NCBI RefSeq assembly: GCF_018446385.1
Contig: NC_055999.1
Location: 82,475,859 to 82,539,858 of the forward strand
Direction: 5' to 3'
DNA: 64,000 nt
Source of the DNA: Zingiber officinale
Taxonomy: Eukaryota; Streptophyta; Magnoliopsida; Zingiberales; Zingiberaceae
A model generated the notes under the pieces. That model did no database searches, had not been told where the DNA came from, and worked only from the letters and a program-made list of their open reading frames with translations. A program made the translations under genes and the position numbers. Shown here piece by piece: positions 33,006 to 44,540 of the stretch (its first letter is position 1; every line of letters starts with the position of its first letter).

Positions 33006-35794
33006 GAAGGTGCCTCATCCTAGAGCTTCTCTTGGTGGTCGGAGATTTGGAAACAACGAGTGGAAGGGTGGTTGTTTTCTTGGTAGATCGTCACCCACAC
33101 GACGTCCAAGAAGAGGAGAGGAATACGATAGATGATCAAGAGGTATTTAGCTACAAAGGAAAGGTATAACTAGTTCTTTAATTACGCTGCCTAATTAGTT
33201 TAGTTTTCTTTGTATCGATTTTGAATACCAATACAAGAGGCCAATGATCTTGTACTTTGATCAAGGTATGCTTTGATCCATCAAAAACTTGCTTGATTAA
33301 TCAAATACATGTCTGATTGAACATACGGATTGCTTGGAATAGTTCTGTACTTGTACAATTTTTGTACAGGAAAATTTAAACAGAACGGAATTCCAGTGCC
33401 CTTCACACAGCCGTCGACGCCCCTTACTACCGCCTCCTTTCTTCCCCGATTATTCGGGCACCCGTGCAGAATCTCAGCCAAGAGAGGAAAGGCCGAGCCT
33501 TAGTTTTGTTCGGCGTCACTGGTTGTTCGGCGCCATTGCATCGAGCCGGTGCCACCCGATCGCCGGCGTGAGAGGGCATTCAGGGCTCCGAGGATCCTAG
33601 TCCTCTTCATTCTTGTGGCTGATTGATGTCTCAGTGGAAGGTGTTGGGTATCTTTTGAGGTGAGTGACATTCTGTTTGTTAGGTTTTAGCAAGTTACTGC
33701 TTATAGGTAAGGTTTGGGTTCTAGATTCATAGAGATTAGGTTTTGATTCCAGATGTGCTAACAAGGAATGATTGTTCCTGGCAGTGACTTGTAGTAATTC
33801 AGGCCGCAGAGCTCCAGCAGCAGGCACTTTCCTTTAGCATCTAACCGGCAACTACTCTTCCCTGCCTGACCCATGGATCAACAGAGGTGACTTTGTGTTG
33901 AGGTAAGGTGTAGAGAAATTGATTCTTGCTATGGCTTACACCTAGAATTTAGGATAGGAAAGATTTAGAATGAATTGTTCTTAATTTGATTTAAGGTTAG
34001 GTTGATTATGTATAGATTTTAATCTAATTGAATAGTGGGATGGTTAGGGTTAGTAGATCTAACCCTAGTTGACCTATGGATTATAATTAGTGGATTAATC
34101 AATAGTTCGGGTTAGTGATTATATCGTTTAGGGGATTTTATTTAGCCATTTAACTCGTATGATTTTAATAAAAGTTATACATGTGATTGATGCAGGACTT
34201 TGATTCGAGACGAGAGTCTCGTTGCAGGATTTTTGGATACGATCTTCTTTAGAGGCGGGTACCTTTGACTTATCTCCTTGATATGATCATTTTAGATATG
34301 CATAGCAGTTTATGGCTAGTAGTAATGATTATGTTTGCATCTGTTTTGGTATGCCACTATTTGGTTCTTGTAGTTGTCTTTATTCTTATCTGTTATGCAT
34401 TCATGCTTATATTCTCTTGGTTGTTGCCATGTTTACTCCTGTTCATAGAAATAGTGACATACATTGTCCTACTGTGTAGTAGACTAGTTATTTGACATAT
34501 CTGATTTGTTTACCTGGTCTATTGTTACCTAGATCCTTGTGTAAATTTATTTTCCTTTTGGTATATATTATATGGAGGTATATACTATCAGTATCTACAT
34601 GTTTAGTGTCATGCACTATCTTTCATGATTGCATGCTGAGCGATTGTCAGCTCTATTATTGTTGAGCACATCGCCAGTTACATGGATCTGCACACGCAAC
34701 CACTCATGGGTTAGTGGTATATCAGGCAGGGTGTGTTTCAGTAAGTTGCACTGTCAACGGCTCCGCTGGCCCGCTCATGGGTAGTGGTGACATAGCGTGG
34801 TAGCAAGACAGGGATCCCTCCTCTAGACCGTCTCAGGGAGATGGGAACATTGAGCTCCCCCACTTATGATTTGGGGTAGGAGGATAGGTGTACTCCGATA
34901 ACATCCTGTCCACTCGGTCACTCAGGAGTAGTGATGACAGAGTGCACAGTTGGCATAGTCCTACTCACTCGGTGTTACCATCATGTGTGAGATGGTTGAC
35001 TGGCGTTAGGGGTGACCATGTCATTTTTGCATCATATGCATGAATTGCATTTATTGTTTGTGATTGCTGCATTTTGGATGCTACATTTGTTTTAGTTGCA
35101 TATGTTTGACATGCATACAGGTGACATTTTATATATGGTCTAACGACCCCTATATTCAGATAGGAGATCCTGGTGAGTACAGTTTTCTTCAGCCTTTTCA
35201 GTTTTCACTTTCTTTTATTGTTCTGAAAATTATACCGCATGGTTATTACTATTAGTTATAACTTATTATGTGTTTCTATCTGGTATCCACTGAGTTCTTG
35301 AACTCACTTCGTTGATTATTCTTATTTTAGGTTGAAGCCGTCAGAAGGTTCCATTTGCTAGTCCCCTTGCCACAAGGATTTTCGCTTTGATCTTTGGTTT
35401 TCTGTTTATTTGTTTAGAGCTATGTTTCAGACTTGTTCTGGTTTTGCACTCTGGATTTTTGTGTGTTCTGTCATAAGGCATTGTAATGGTTGAACTTTTG
35501 CTTTCTTGGTGGATTTTTTATTTGGTATGTTTTTCTACGCGCCTGTTGGTAGGCAGAAGAGGTAAGTTTGGATGTTGTTTTCGATTTCTTTTCATATTGT
35601 GATGACAGCCGGAGGCTGATATATTATAACTGCGTGGATTGTTTGTTTTTGTATGTCATATATATTCCAGCCGTATTGGCTGATGAGTGTGAGCCCTGAG
35701 GGCTATGTAGATAAATTTTATATTGTCACCCGTACAAGGGAGATACTGCGAAATTTCTTCTGGTAGGGAATTTCTCGAGGCATGACAATTTATT

Positions 35795-35952
35795 TGGTAT
35801 TAGAGTAGGTTTTTGATGCCTGTTGTTCATGATCTAGATTTTTGAGTTAATCTGATACCAATTTATTTGGTATCAGAGCAGGTTTACGATGCCTATTTTT
35901 TATGTTATGGATTTTCGAGTTAATCTGATACAAATTTATTTGGTATAAGAGC
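35795..35952 (+). repeat. Triplicated primer binding site region of Gypsy-2
   Basis: Three tRNA-iMet-type sites stand exactly 73 bp apart: 35795-35806 (TGGTATTAGAGT), 35868-35879 (TGGTATCAGAGC, perfect match) and 35941-35952 (TGGTATAAGAGC). Each is preceded by ATTTAT(T) and followed by related sequence, so a 73-bp unit has been repeated. The normal site lies within a few bases of the LTR; here the best match is 80 bp away. Confidence 0.85.
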
Positions 35953-36232
35953 CTAGGTTTTGCTAGTCAATTTGGGTAATTTTTGGATTTGTACGGATTT
36001 CCGCTATCTTCATGTTTCAGAATTCTATTTCGGATTTGTATGGATTTCCGTCGATTTTCTTATTTCGAAATTCCGAGGGATTATTTGACCTCGTCAAGGA
36101 AAGGTCATAAATGGGGACTTAGCAGCAACGAAACATCTCCAGACGGTAAATAGGTATGATGATTATTTTAGTAATTGTATTAATACCTAGGTAATTAATT
36201 TAACAAATATGAGGTGAAGTACACATGTTCCC
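35953..36232 (+). other. Gypsy-2 untranslated leader
   Basis: About 280 bp between the primer binding region and gag. A phrase around GGATTTGTACGGATTTCCG recurs at about 35991 and 36034. No gene was seen. Confidence 0.6.
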
Positions 36233-37680
36233 GTGCCGAGACATGGTGCAGGACGACCACGCAAGAGGGCGTTGGAATCTCTGGCGACAGAGTCGCTAGA
36301 GAGGTCTGCTGGGATAGAGCCTGTCGGTCAGGAACAGACTCCTCATGGTACTGCAGGTGCATCGAGCTCTCGGATGCCGACAGTCCCTTCTCCAGAGTTA
36401 CCCACCCCTGTAGTATTCACTGTACCACCAGTAGTACCACCTACGTACCCAGCACCCCCTCCAGCCCCGCCTACTGTGTACCTAGAACCACCGCCACCTA
36501 TGCTTGCTACGGCGTATTCGGCACCTCCTCCAGCTGTGCCTACGACGTATCCGACACCTCCTCCAGCTGTGCCTACGGCGTATCCGACACCTCCTCCAGC
36601 AGTGCCTGCTGCTGTGTACCCGGCATCCACACCAGTAGCACCAATTACACCTACTATTCCTCCAGTCTCTCCAGTCTATATTGACCATGCAGTGCCACCA
36701 GTGGTACCTGCCCCAGCTTACGCAGCAGCACCAAGAGTACCTCCCCTGGCCTATCCAGCTGTACCACTTGTAGTACCAGCTCCAGAGATTCTGCCAGTTT
36801 CCACAACGATCCCTACTCACCCTACTGATATAATTACGGCACGAGCTCGGATCCCAGCTTTGGCAGAGTCGATGAAAAGTCGATTCACGCTATTCTGCGG
36901 AGAGACAGATCTGAGTATGGCTCATTCTTGGATAGAGACCTTGGAGCGGAATTTCTTCTCTATGGCTTGCTCTGAGTGGGAGAAGGCAGACCTGGCTGCT
37001 TATGATTTACGGGACGAGGCCGATATCTGGTGGGATACGTAGTGAAAGATCATAGGCGAGCAGCACATCACCTAGGCACGATTTAGAGAGGATTTTGAGA
37101 GCCAGTACTTTTCACGGTCATATCAGTTGACACACCGTCAGGATTTTCTAAGTCTTTAGCAGAATAATCGCACGGTGACAAAATACAATGCTGAATTTAA
37201 TCGGTCGGCCAGATTTTGTTCAGAGTTAGTTGCTGAGGATAGGTCTCATATGCTTCAATTTATCCAGAGACTGGATGGACATCTGCAAGTAAAGATTACG
37301 GGTTTTGGTAATTCATTTTACATAGAGTCATTGGACAGAGCCCTTATGATTGAGTCGGCTCAGCAAAGAGTGTATCCAGACAAGAAAAGGAAGCAGACTG
37401 ATCGGACTTCAGGGCAGATCCAGCAGTCGTAGGCTACCAGACAACAGTAGAGTGGATGCAATCAGTCGGGTCAGGGTATTTCTAGGGCATCTGGTCGGCC
37501 TCAAAAGTCAGGGCGATCTTCTTCAGGACGTTTCCAACCTCCTTAGAAGAATCGAAAATAGCTCGCCAGTGACATTCACTGCACCCGATGTGGGTCCAGG
37601 GATCACATCACATCATCTTACACCTTGGGACAGTCAGTTGCTACTATTGCAAACTGCCTGGGCACATGAGCCAAGATTGT
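36233..37680 (+). pseudogene. Gypsy-2 gag
   Basis: The reading frame opens at GTG 36233 (MPRHGAGRPRKR if read as a start), probably a mutated ATG, because no in-frame upstream ATG is visible. A long proline/alanine/valine-rich stretch (about residues 55-200) is followed by the Retrotrans_gag domain (LFCGETDLSMAHSWIETLER, W-rich end). It breaks at TAG-TGA (37040-37045) and resumes as TVTKYNAEFNRSARFC (37175-37432). A perfect zinc knuckle CYYCKLPGHMSQDC lies at 37639-37680. The adjacent TAG and TGA fit loss of two TGG codons. Confidence 0.85.
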
Positions 37681-37902
37681 TCGCTGAAGGCTGAGCACGT
37701 GGCTTCCAAAGTCTCTGTTCAGGGAGGATAGTTTGGTCAGACAAGGACTCAGCAAGGGGGGTAAAAGGCCCAATCTTCGCATCGTCAGCAGCAGACAGCT
37801 CCCCCTGTAGTAGATGCATATGGCATGCATGGACAGGAGAACTCCAATACTCTTATTGTATCCCAGAGCTCTGTTCCAAGACCTTAGTATCTATTGCAGG
37901 GG

Positions 37903-38112
37903 CAGTATCAGCTGCAGCCCCAGCCACTGGTTCAGTACCAGTCACAGCCTCGGCCCCTAGTGCAGTATTAGTCGCAGCCTCAGCCCCTAGTGCAGTATTA
38001 GCCGCAGCCTCAGCCAATGGTTCAGTACCAGTCATAGCCCCAGCCACCGGTTCAGTACCAGTCGTAGCCCCAACCACCAGTCCAGTATCAGTTGCAACCC
38101 TCATATCCATCT
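37903..38112 (+). repeat. 30-bp coding repeat in the Gypsy-2 gag-protease linker
   Basis: Seven units of exactly 30 bp encode QYQLQPQPLV-type decapeptides. Four CAG codons read TAG in units 3, 4, 5 and 6. The repeat links the zinc knuckle to protease and gives a glutamine/proline-rich spacer. Confidence 0.9.
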
Positions 38113-38199
38113 CCGGCTCAGTATCCAGCACCTTCTCAGTGATAGGCTCAGGCTCGGACGTTGCAGCCTTTGGCAACGCTACCACTTCCACCCCCGCCA

Positions 38200-38390
38200 G
38201 AGATTAGACAAATTCACGCAGTTACCAGAGAGGATGCACAGCGGGATGATGGATCCATTTTTCGCGGTACGATTTTACTTTATGCATTTTTCGCTGATAT
38301 ACTAATTAATACTGGTAGTTCACATTCCTTTATTTCTCGTGCATTTATGAGGGAGATTGGTAGACTACCTATCCTTAGACCATGGTGACT
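38200..38390 (+). pseudogene. Gypsy-2 aspartic protease with mutated active site
   Basis: The frame shows FRGTILLYAFFADILINTGSS followed by HSFIS. In this family the motif is normally D-T/S-G; here codon 38308-38310 is AAT (Asn), a G-to-A change from GAT. Retroviral-type protease cuts the polyprotein as a dimer and needs this aspartate, so the copy should be inactive. It ends at a TGA near 38388, where CGA or TGG is expected. Confidence 0.82.
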
Positions 38391-38748
38391 GACTGTCGCC
38401 CTACTATCCGGTGATCCATTGGATGTCACTCAGGAGGTCAGAGGATGCCCATTGGACTTCGGCAACCATATACTCATTGTAGATTTACTAGTACTGAAAA
38501 TGGTCGAGTTCGACATTATCATTGGCATGGATTGGCTATCAGCACATCATGCCACAGTTGGTTGCCAGACGAGGGTGGTCACATTCTGACCTTCGAACCA
38601 ACCCTCATGGGATTTCACTAGCACCAGGGATAACGGTATATCGACCATTTCTGCGATTCAGGATCAGAAGCTGCTGTCGCATGGCTATCAAGGATTTCTA
38701 TTGTAGTTAATCAATGCTGACGACAACAGTAGTTCTCAACTCTCAGAC

Positions 38749-40070
38749 GTTCTAGTGGTCCGAGAGTACGGTTCCAGATGAGCTACCCGTCTTGCCTCCT
38801 AGAAGGCAAGTGAAGTTTGCTATTGAGATGATTCCGGGGGTCGCGCCAGCATCGAAAGCTCTTTACCGTATGACACCGAAAGAGTTGGACGAGCTAAAGG
38901 TCCAACTCTAGGAGTTATTGGGCAGGGGATTTATTCGCCCTAGTGTATCTCCATGGGGTTCTCCGTATTGTTTGTCAAGAAAAAAGATGGTACTCTGAGG
39001 TTGTGCATCGATTACAGACAGCTGAATGTCGTGACTGTCAAAAATAAGTATCCATTATCACGGATCAAGGATTTTTTTTATCAGCTCAGAGGTACATCAG
39101 TGTATTCTATGATTGATCTACGGTTCGGATATCATCAGCTGAGAGTCAAAGATTCTGATATTCAGAAGATAGTATTCCACACCAGATATGGACATTATGA
39201 GTTTTTGGTAATGTCATTTAGGCTTACAAATGCTCTAGCGGTATTTATGGATTTGATGAACCACATCTTTCTGGAGTATTTAGATCAGTTCGTTATCATC
39301 TTCATTGATGATATATTGATCTACTCGCATTCCAAGGAGGAACATGCACAACATCTTCGCATAGTCTTGGAGACTCTTCGACGACATCAACTATATGTGA
39401 AGTTCAGCAAGTGTGCGTTTTGGCTATCTTCAGTCGATTTTCTGGGACACGTGGTGTCTTGCCGAGGTATTTCCGTAGACCCTTAGAAGATCGAGGTTGT
39501 CACCAGCTGGGAGCAGCCAAAATCAGTTCAAGAGATCCGCAGTTTCCTGGGTTTGACCGAATATTATAGAAGGTTTGTTGAGGGTTTCTCTCACATTGCT
39601 ATGCCGCTGACACGCCTGACCAAAAAAGGTGTGAAGTTCACATGGTCAGAAGCCTATGAGACCAGGTTCCAGGAGCTGAAGAGGAGATTAGTGTTGGCAC
39701 CAGTACTGGTTTTGCCCTCCGGAGAGGATGGATTCGTGCTCTACACCGACACTTCTCTACAGGGTTTGGGCGGTGTTTTGATATAACACGGCAGGGTAGT
39801 CGCCTATGCCACTCGTCATTTGAAGGAGCATGAGATGAACTACCCAGTACATGATTTGGAGCTAGCCGCTATTATCTTTACTTTAAGATTTGGCGGCATC
39901 ATCTATATGGTATTACATTTGAGATTCTCATTGATCATAAGAGTCTCAAATATCTTTTCACTCAGAAGGAACTCAATCTCCGATAGAGGAGATGGATGAA
40001 GTTCCTAAAGGATTATGATTGTACGATTAGCTACCATCCGGGGAAAGCTAATGTGGTTGTCGATGCACTT
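38749..40070 (+). pseudogene. Gypsy-2 reverse transcriptase and RNase H
   Basis: Order: [13 protein letters not shown] and [12 protein letters not shown] (RT start); TAG 38911-ish where CAG is expected; [19 protein letters not shown]; the active site FIDDIL with both aspartates (39301-39315); [23 protein letters not shown] 39484 (CAG in Gypsy-1); QEIRSFLGLTEYYRRFV; then RNase H with FVLYTDTSLQGLG (about 39730). TAA 39784 stands where Gypsy-1 has CAG. RNase H continues through a small frameshift near 39885. The RT core is the best-preserved enzyme in the window. Confidence 0.9.
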
Positions 40071-40249
40071 AGCCGAAAATCCAGAGGGATTATAGCTTGC
40101 CATCGAGCTTTAGTCACGGACTTGATTCAGGGTTTCTCTGAGTTGGGCCTTCAGGAGCAGGAACAGGCAGAGCAGGGTATTCTGGTTACCATGGTTACTC
40201 AGTCGTCGATTAGGACGAGGATCCGAGAGGCCCAGGCCGGTGATCAACA

Positions 40250-41640
40250 CTTATAGTCCATTGGCAGCCAGATGGCTTTCGGGCAACAGACCGAGTTCAC
40301 ACGAGATGAGGAGGGCATTATTTATTTCTGAGGTAGGTTATGCGTACCTCAATCTCACCCGGTCTTGGAAGAACTACTTCAGGAGACACATCGCTCTCAA
40401 TTTGTGATCCACCCAGGAGGAACTCGCATGTATCGAGATTTGAGGCATTCCTATTGGTGGAATACCATGAAGAAAGACATCGTGGAGTTTGTAGCTAGAT
40501 GTCTAGTTTGTCAGCAGGTGAAGGCCGAGCACCAGAGACCTGCCGGATTACCTCAGAGGGTTCCGATTCCAGAGTGGAAATGGGAGCACATCACCATGGA
40601 TTGTTTGGTGGGATTGCCTAGGACACGACGAGGCCATGACGCGATTTGGGTAGTCGTTGACCGATTAACCAAATCCGTACACTTCTTAGCGATCCAGAAA
40701 ATTGATTCTCTAGATTGATTGGCAGAGCTGTATTTTCAGGAGATCATCAGATTGCATGGTGTCCCTTTGAGCATTATATCGGATAGAGACCCACGGTTCA
40801 TGTCTTGATTATGACAGAGTCTGCAGCAGGCCTTGGCTGCACAGCTTCGATTCAACACAGTATTCCATCCGCAGACAGATGGACAGTCAGAGCTGACCAT
40901 CCAGACATTAGAGGATTTGCTGAGGTCTTGCGTTATGAATTTCGAAGGTAGCTAGGAGGACCACTTGTCGTTAGTAGAGTTCGCCTACAACAATAACTAT
41001 CATTTGGCTATCCAGATGACACCGTTTGAAGGGTTGTATGGTAGACCATGTTAGACACCCACCCTCTAGGAGGAGGTTGGGGAGGCCCAGCTGCTAGGAC
41101 CTCAGAGAGCTCAGCAGGAGGTGGAATTAGTCTGCATTATCAGACGGAGAATGTCAGAGGCGCAGGGCAACTAGAAGAGTTATGTGGATCGGAGACGAAG
41201 ACCCCTAGAGTTCTCTACTAGCGACCATGTATTTTTGAGAGTCTCACCCACGAAAGGGGTGAAGAGATTTGGCCTCCGAGGTAAGCTAGCTCCACAATAC
41301 ATTGAGTCTTTTCAGATCTTGGAGGGGATCGGAGCGGTAGCTTATCGTCTGGCGCTACCACCGGCTCTGGCTGGCATTCATGATGTATTCCATGTGTCTA
41401 TGCTGAGGAGATACGTAGCTGACCCAACACATATTCTATCAAATATACCAGTTCCCATTCAGCCTGATGTTATCTACGAGGAGGTTTCGGTACGGATTCT
41501 GGACCACAAAGAGCGTCAGCTGCAGAATAAGATAATTCAACTGGTTAAAGTCGGATGGCAGTATCATTATGACTAGGTTGCTACTTGGGAGCTCGAGGAT
41601 ACGATCATAGCTCGATACCCTCATCTTTTCAGTTGAGGTA
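40250..41640 (+). pseudogene. Gypsy-2 integrase with chromodomain-like tail
   Basis: HHCC zinc finger (HRSQFVIHPGGTRMYRDL ... CLVCQQVK), catalytic core ([20 protein letters not shown]) and DGQSELTIQTLEDL with the glutamate region. The GPY/F-like part is KGVKRFGLRGKLAP, then LPPALAGIHDVFHVSMLRRY, and a C-terminal IIQLVKVGWQYH ... ATWELED ... RYPHLF segment like the shortened chromodomain of Tekay elements. Stops near 40717, 40807, 40813, 41055, 41070, 41172 and 41574 are mostly CGA-to-TGA, CAG-to-TAG or TGG-to-TAG/TGA against Gypsy-1. Such tails direct integration toward heterochromatin (family knowledge). Confidence 0.9.
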
Positions 41641-41735
41641 TGTGGGTTAGGTTTTCGTTCAACATTTATACTGTTTAGCTTTAGCTAGTACTTGCTGATG
41701 GTAAATAACAAAAATTTAGGGACCAAATTTTTATT

Positions 41736-41747
41736 AGTGGGGGAAAA
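41736..41747 (+). other. Gypsy-2 polypurine tract
   Basis: AGTGGGGGAAAA directly precedes the 3' LTR. Confidence 0.85.
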
Positions 41748-44535
41748 TGTAAAATACGGCAACAAATAAAAATTTAATAATAAGGTTTAATAGACGAATA
41801 CCCTTAATGAAATTTTTAGGCATTTTTAAAAAATTTCTGGGAATTTTTCGGAGCTCGTATGACGTATGTTAAGGAGATAAATTATTGGGCTAAGGGAAAG
41901 CCTATTTAAGCTACCCTATTTGAACATGGAAATATTTAATTTCCTTAATGTTTCTTTTCCTTTTTCCTTATTTTCCTTCCCATGCCCTATTTCTTCCCTG
42001 TCGAAAACCTTCCTCCCTCACTCGACGTCGCTCGTCTCCTCCCTTCTCACCATTTCTTCCCTGAGCACTTCGGCTTCCCCAAACTAACGGCGCCGCCGCA
42101 ACCTAAGCTCCCTCGATGCCAACTCCTCACCACCCCGTGCCCTAGATTGGGTCCATAGCTGTCGACACCCCTTACTGCCGCCTCCTTTCTTCCCCGATTA
42201 GCCGACCACCCGTGCAGAATCTCGGCCAAGAGAGGAAAGGTCGAGCCTTAGTTTTGTTCGATGTCACTGGTTGTTCGGCGCCATTGCATCGAGCCGGTGC
42301 CACCCGATCGCCGGCGTGAGAGGGCATTCAGGGCTCCGAGGATCCTGGTCCTCTTCATTCTTATGGCTGATTGATGTCTTGGTGGAAGGTGTTGGGTATC
42401 TTTTGAGGTGAGTACCATTCTGTTTGTTAGGTTTTAGCAAGTTACTGCTTACAGGTAAGGTTTGGGTTCTAGATTCATAGAGATTAGGTTTTGATTCCAG
42501 ATGTTCTAACAAGGAATGATTGTTCCTGGCAGTGACTTGTAGTAATTCAGGCCGCAGAGCTCCGGCAGCAGGCGCTTTCCTTTAGCATCTAACCGGCAGC
42601 TACTCTTCCCTGCTCGACCCATGGATCAACAGAGGTGACTTTGTGTTGAGGTAAGGTGTAGAGAAATTGATTCTTGCTTTGGCTTACACCTAGAATGAGG
42701 ATAGGAAAGATTTAGAATGAATTGTTCTTAATTTGATTTAAGGTTAGGTTGATTATGTATAGATTTTAATCTAATTGAATAGTGGGATGGTTAGGGTTAG
42801 TAGATCTAACCCTAGTTGACCTATGGATTATAATTAGTGGATTAATCAATAGTTCGGGTTAGTGATTATATCGTTTAGGGGATTTTATTTAGCCATTTAA
42901 CTCGTATGATTTTAATAAAAGTTATACATGTGATTGATGCAGGACTTTGATTCGAGACGAGAGTCTCGTTACAGGATTTTTGGATACAATCTTCTTTAGA
43001 GGCGGGTACCTTTGACTTATCTCCTTGATATGATCATTTTAGATATGCATAGCAGTTTATGGCTAGTAGTAATGATTATGTTTGCATCTGTTTTGGTATG
43101 CCATTATTTGGTTCTTGTAGTTGTCTTTATTCTTATCTGTTATGCATTCATGCTTATATTCTCTTGGTTGTTGCCATGTTTACTCCTGTTCATAGAAATA
43201 GTGACATACATTATCCTACTGTGTAGTAGACTAGTTATTTGACATATCTGATTTGTTTACCTGGTCTATTGTTACCTAGATCTTTGTGTAAATTTATTTT
43301 CCTTTTGGTATATATTATATGGAGGTATATACTATCAGTATCTACATGTTTAGTGTCATGCACCATCTTCCATGATTGCATGCTGAGCGATTGTCAGCTC
43401 TATTATTGTTGAGCACATCGCCAGTTACATGGATCTGCACACACAACCACTCATGGGTTAGTGGTATATCAGGCAGGGTGTGTTGCAGTAGGTTACACTA
43501 TCAAGGGCTCCGCTGGCCCGCTCATGGGTAGTGGTGACACAACGTGGTAGCAGGACAGGGATCCCTCCTCTGGACCGTCTCGTGTAGATGGGAACATTGA
43601 GCTCCCCCACTTTTGATTTGGGGTAGGAGGATAGGTGTACTCCGATAGCATCCTGTCCACTCGGTCACTCAGGAGTAGTGATGACAGAGTGCACAGATGT
43701 CATAGTCCTACCCACTCGGTCTCACCATCGTGTGTGAGATGGCTGACTGGCGTCAGGGGTGACCATGTCATTTTTACATCATATGCATGGATTGCATTTA
43801 TTGTTTGTGATTGCTGCATTTTGGATGTTGCATTTTTTTCGGTTGCATATGTTTGGCATGCATACAGGTGATATTTTGTATCTGGTCTGACGACCCTTAT
43901 ATTCAGATAGGAGGTCCTGGTGAGTACAGTTTTCTTTAGCCTTTTCAGTTTGCACTTCCTTTTATTGTTCAGAAAACTGTACCGCATGGTTATTACTGTT
44001 AGTTATAACTTATTATACGTGTCTATCTGGTATCCGCTAAGTTCTTGAACTCACTCCGTTGATTGTCCTTGTTTTAGATTGAAGTCGTCAAGAGGTTCTA
44101 GTTGCTAGTCCCCTTGCCACAAGGATTTTCGCTTTGGTCTTTAGTTTTCTATTTATTTGTTTAGAGCTATGTTTCAGACTTGTTCTGGTTTTGTACTCTA
44201 GATTTTTGTGTGTTTTATCGTAAGGCATTGTAATGGTTGAACCTTTGCTTGCTCGGTGGATTTTCTATTTGGTATGTTTAGCTACACGTCTGCCGATAGG
44301 CAGAAGAGGTAAGTTTGGATGTTATTTTCGATTTCTTTTCATATTGTGATGACAGCCAGAGGATGATATATTATAACTGTGTGGATTGTTTGTTTTTGTA
44401 TGTCATATATATTCCAGCCATGTTGGTTGATGAGTGTGAGCCCTGAGGGCTATGTAGATAAGTTTCATATTGTCACCTGTACAAGGGAGATGCTGCTGAA
44501 ATTTCTTCTAGCAGGTACTTCCCCGGGGTGTGACA
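41748..44535 (+). repeat. Gypsy-2 3' LTR
   Basis: 2788 bp, TGTAAAATACGGC...GGGGTGTGACA. It retains the empty site for the solo LTR found in the 5' copy. A hydrophobic 76-codon frame (43012-43242, also at 34265-34495 in the 5' LTR) is T-rich sequence and not taken as a gene. Confidence 0.93.
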
Positions 44536-44540
44536 GATAG

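Larger units (their letters stand above)
31768..33405 (+). mobile_element. Copia solo LTR inside the Gypsy-2 5' LTR (1638 bp)
   Basis: Starts TGTTGGAATGTATACTATAAGCC and ends GCCCTTCA. The duplication CACAG lies at 31763-31767 and 33406-33410. The 3' LTR of Gypsy-2 (junction near 42155) has an empty site. Its first ~900 bp resemble the LTRs of the tandem Copia array (47684 and 55105), but the middle differs (a 51-bp minisatellite), so it is a related subfamily. Confidence 0.93.
31357..35787 (+). repeat. Gypsy-2 5' LTR (with nested solo LTR)
   Basis: TGTAAAATATGGC...CGAGGCATGACA. The span is 4431 bp, of which 1643 bp are the solo LTR and its duplicated target. Similarity to the 3' LTR is uneven: almost identical around 33880-34560, clearly lower on both sides. 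Confidence 0.92.
31357..44535 (+). mobile_element. Gypsy-2: complete Ty3/Gypsy (Tekay-like) element
   Basis: Full layout: 5' LTR (31357-35787, carrying an inserted solo LTR), primer binding site region (35795-35952), gag, protease, RT, RNase H, integrase, a chromodomain-like tail, polypurine tract (41736-41747) and 3' LTR (41748-44535). Removing the insert makes both LTRs 2788 bp, which strongly supports the boundaries. The pol order RT-RNase H-integrase defines Ty3/Gypsy. The chromodomain-like end and motifs such as KGVKRFGLRGKLAP point to the Tekay/Del chromoviruses. All genes carry stops, so it is not autonomous now. Confidence 0.93.

Noticed and set aside
32734..33006. Proline-rich frame of 90 codons in the solo LTR
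   Set aside because: It is produced by the 51-bp minisatellite and the GAA/GAG run, not by a recognisable gene.
34265..34495. Very hydrophobic 76-codon frame in the Gypsy-2 LTR, repeated at 43012-43242
   Set aside because: T-rich DNA yields hydrophobic codons by chance. It lies within LTRs, has no domain, and is not preserved as an open frame in the related Gypsy-1 LTR.
35868..35879. Possible tRNA fragment (TGGTATCAGAGC)
   Set aside because: The match is the short primer binding complement. No cloverleaf sequence surrounds it here or at the other sites.
36343..36630. Glycine/alanine-rich minus-strand frame
   Set aside because: It is the antisense shadow of the proline/alanine-rich gag stretch of Gypsy-2.
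36233..37042. Host structural protein such as an extensin-like proline-rich protein
   Set aside because: The proline-rich part runs directly into a retrotransposon gag domain and zinc knuckle between LTRs.
44532..44536. Exact GACAG as right-hand target duplication of Gypsy-2
   Set aside because: Using it would remove the canonical CA end and make the LTRs unequal. GATAG at 44536-44540 with one transition fits better, though the exact match is noted.
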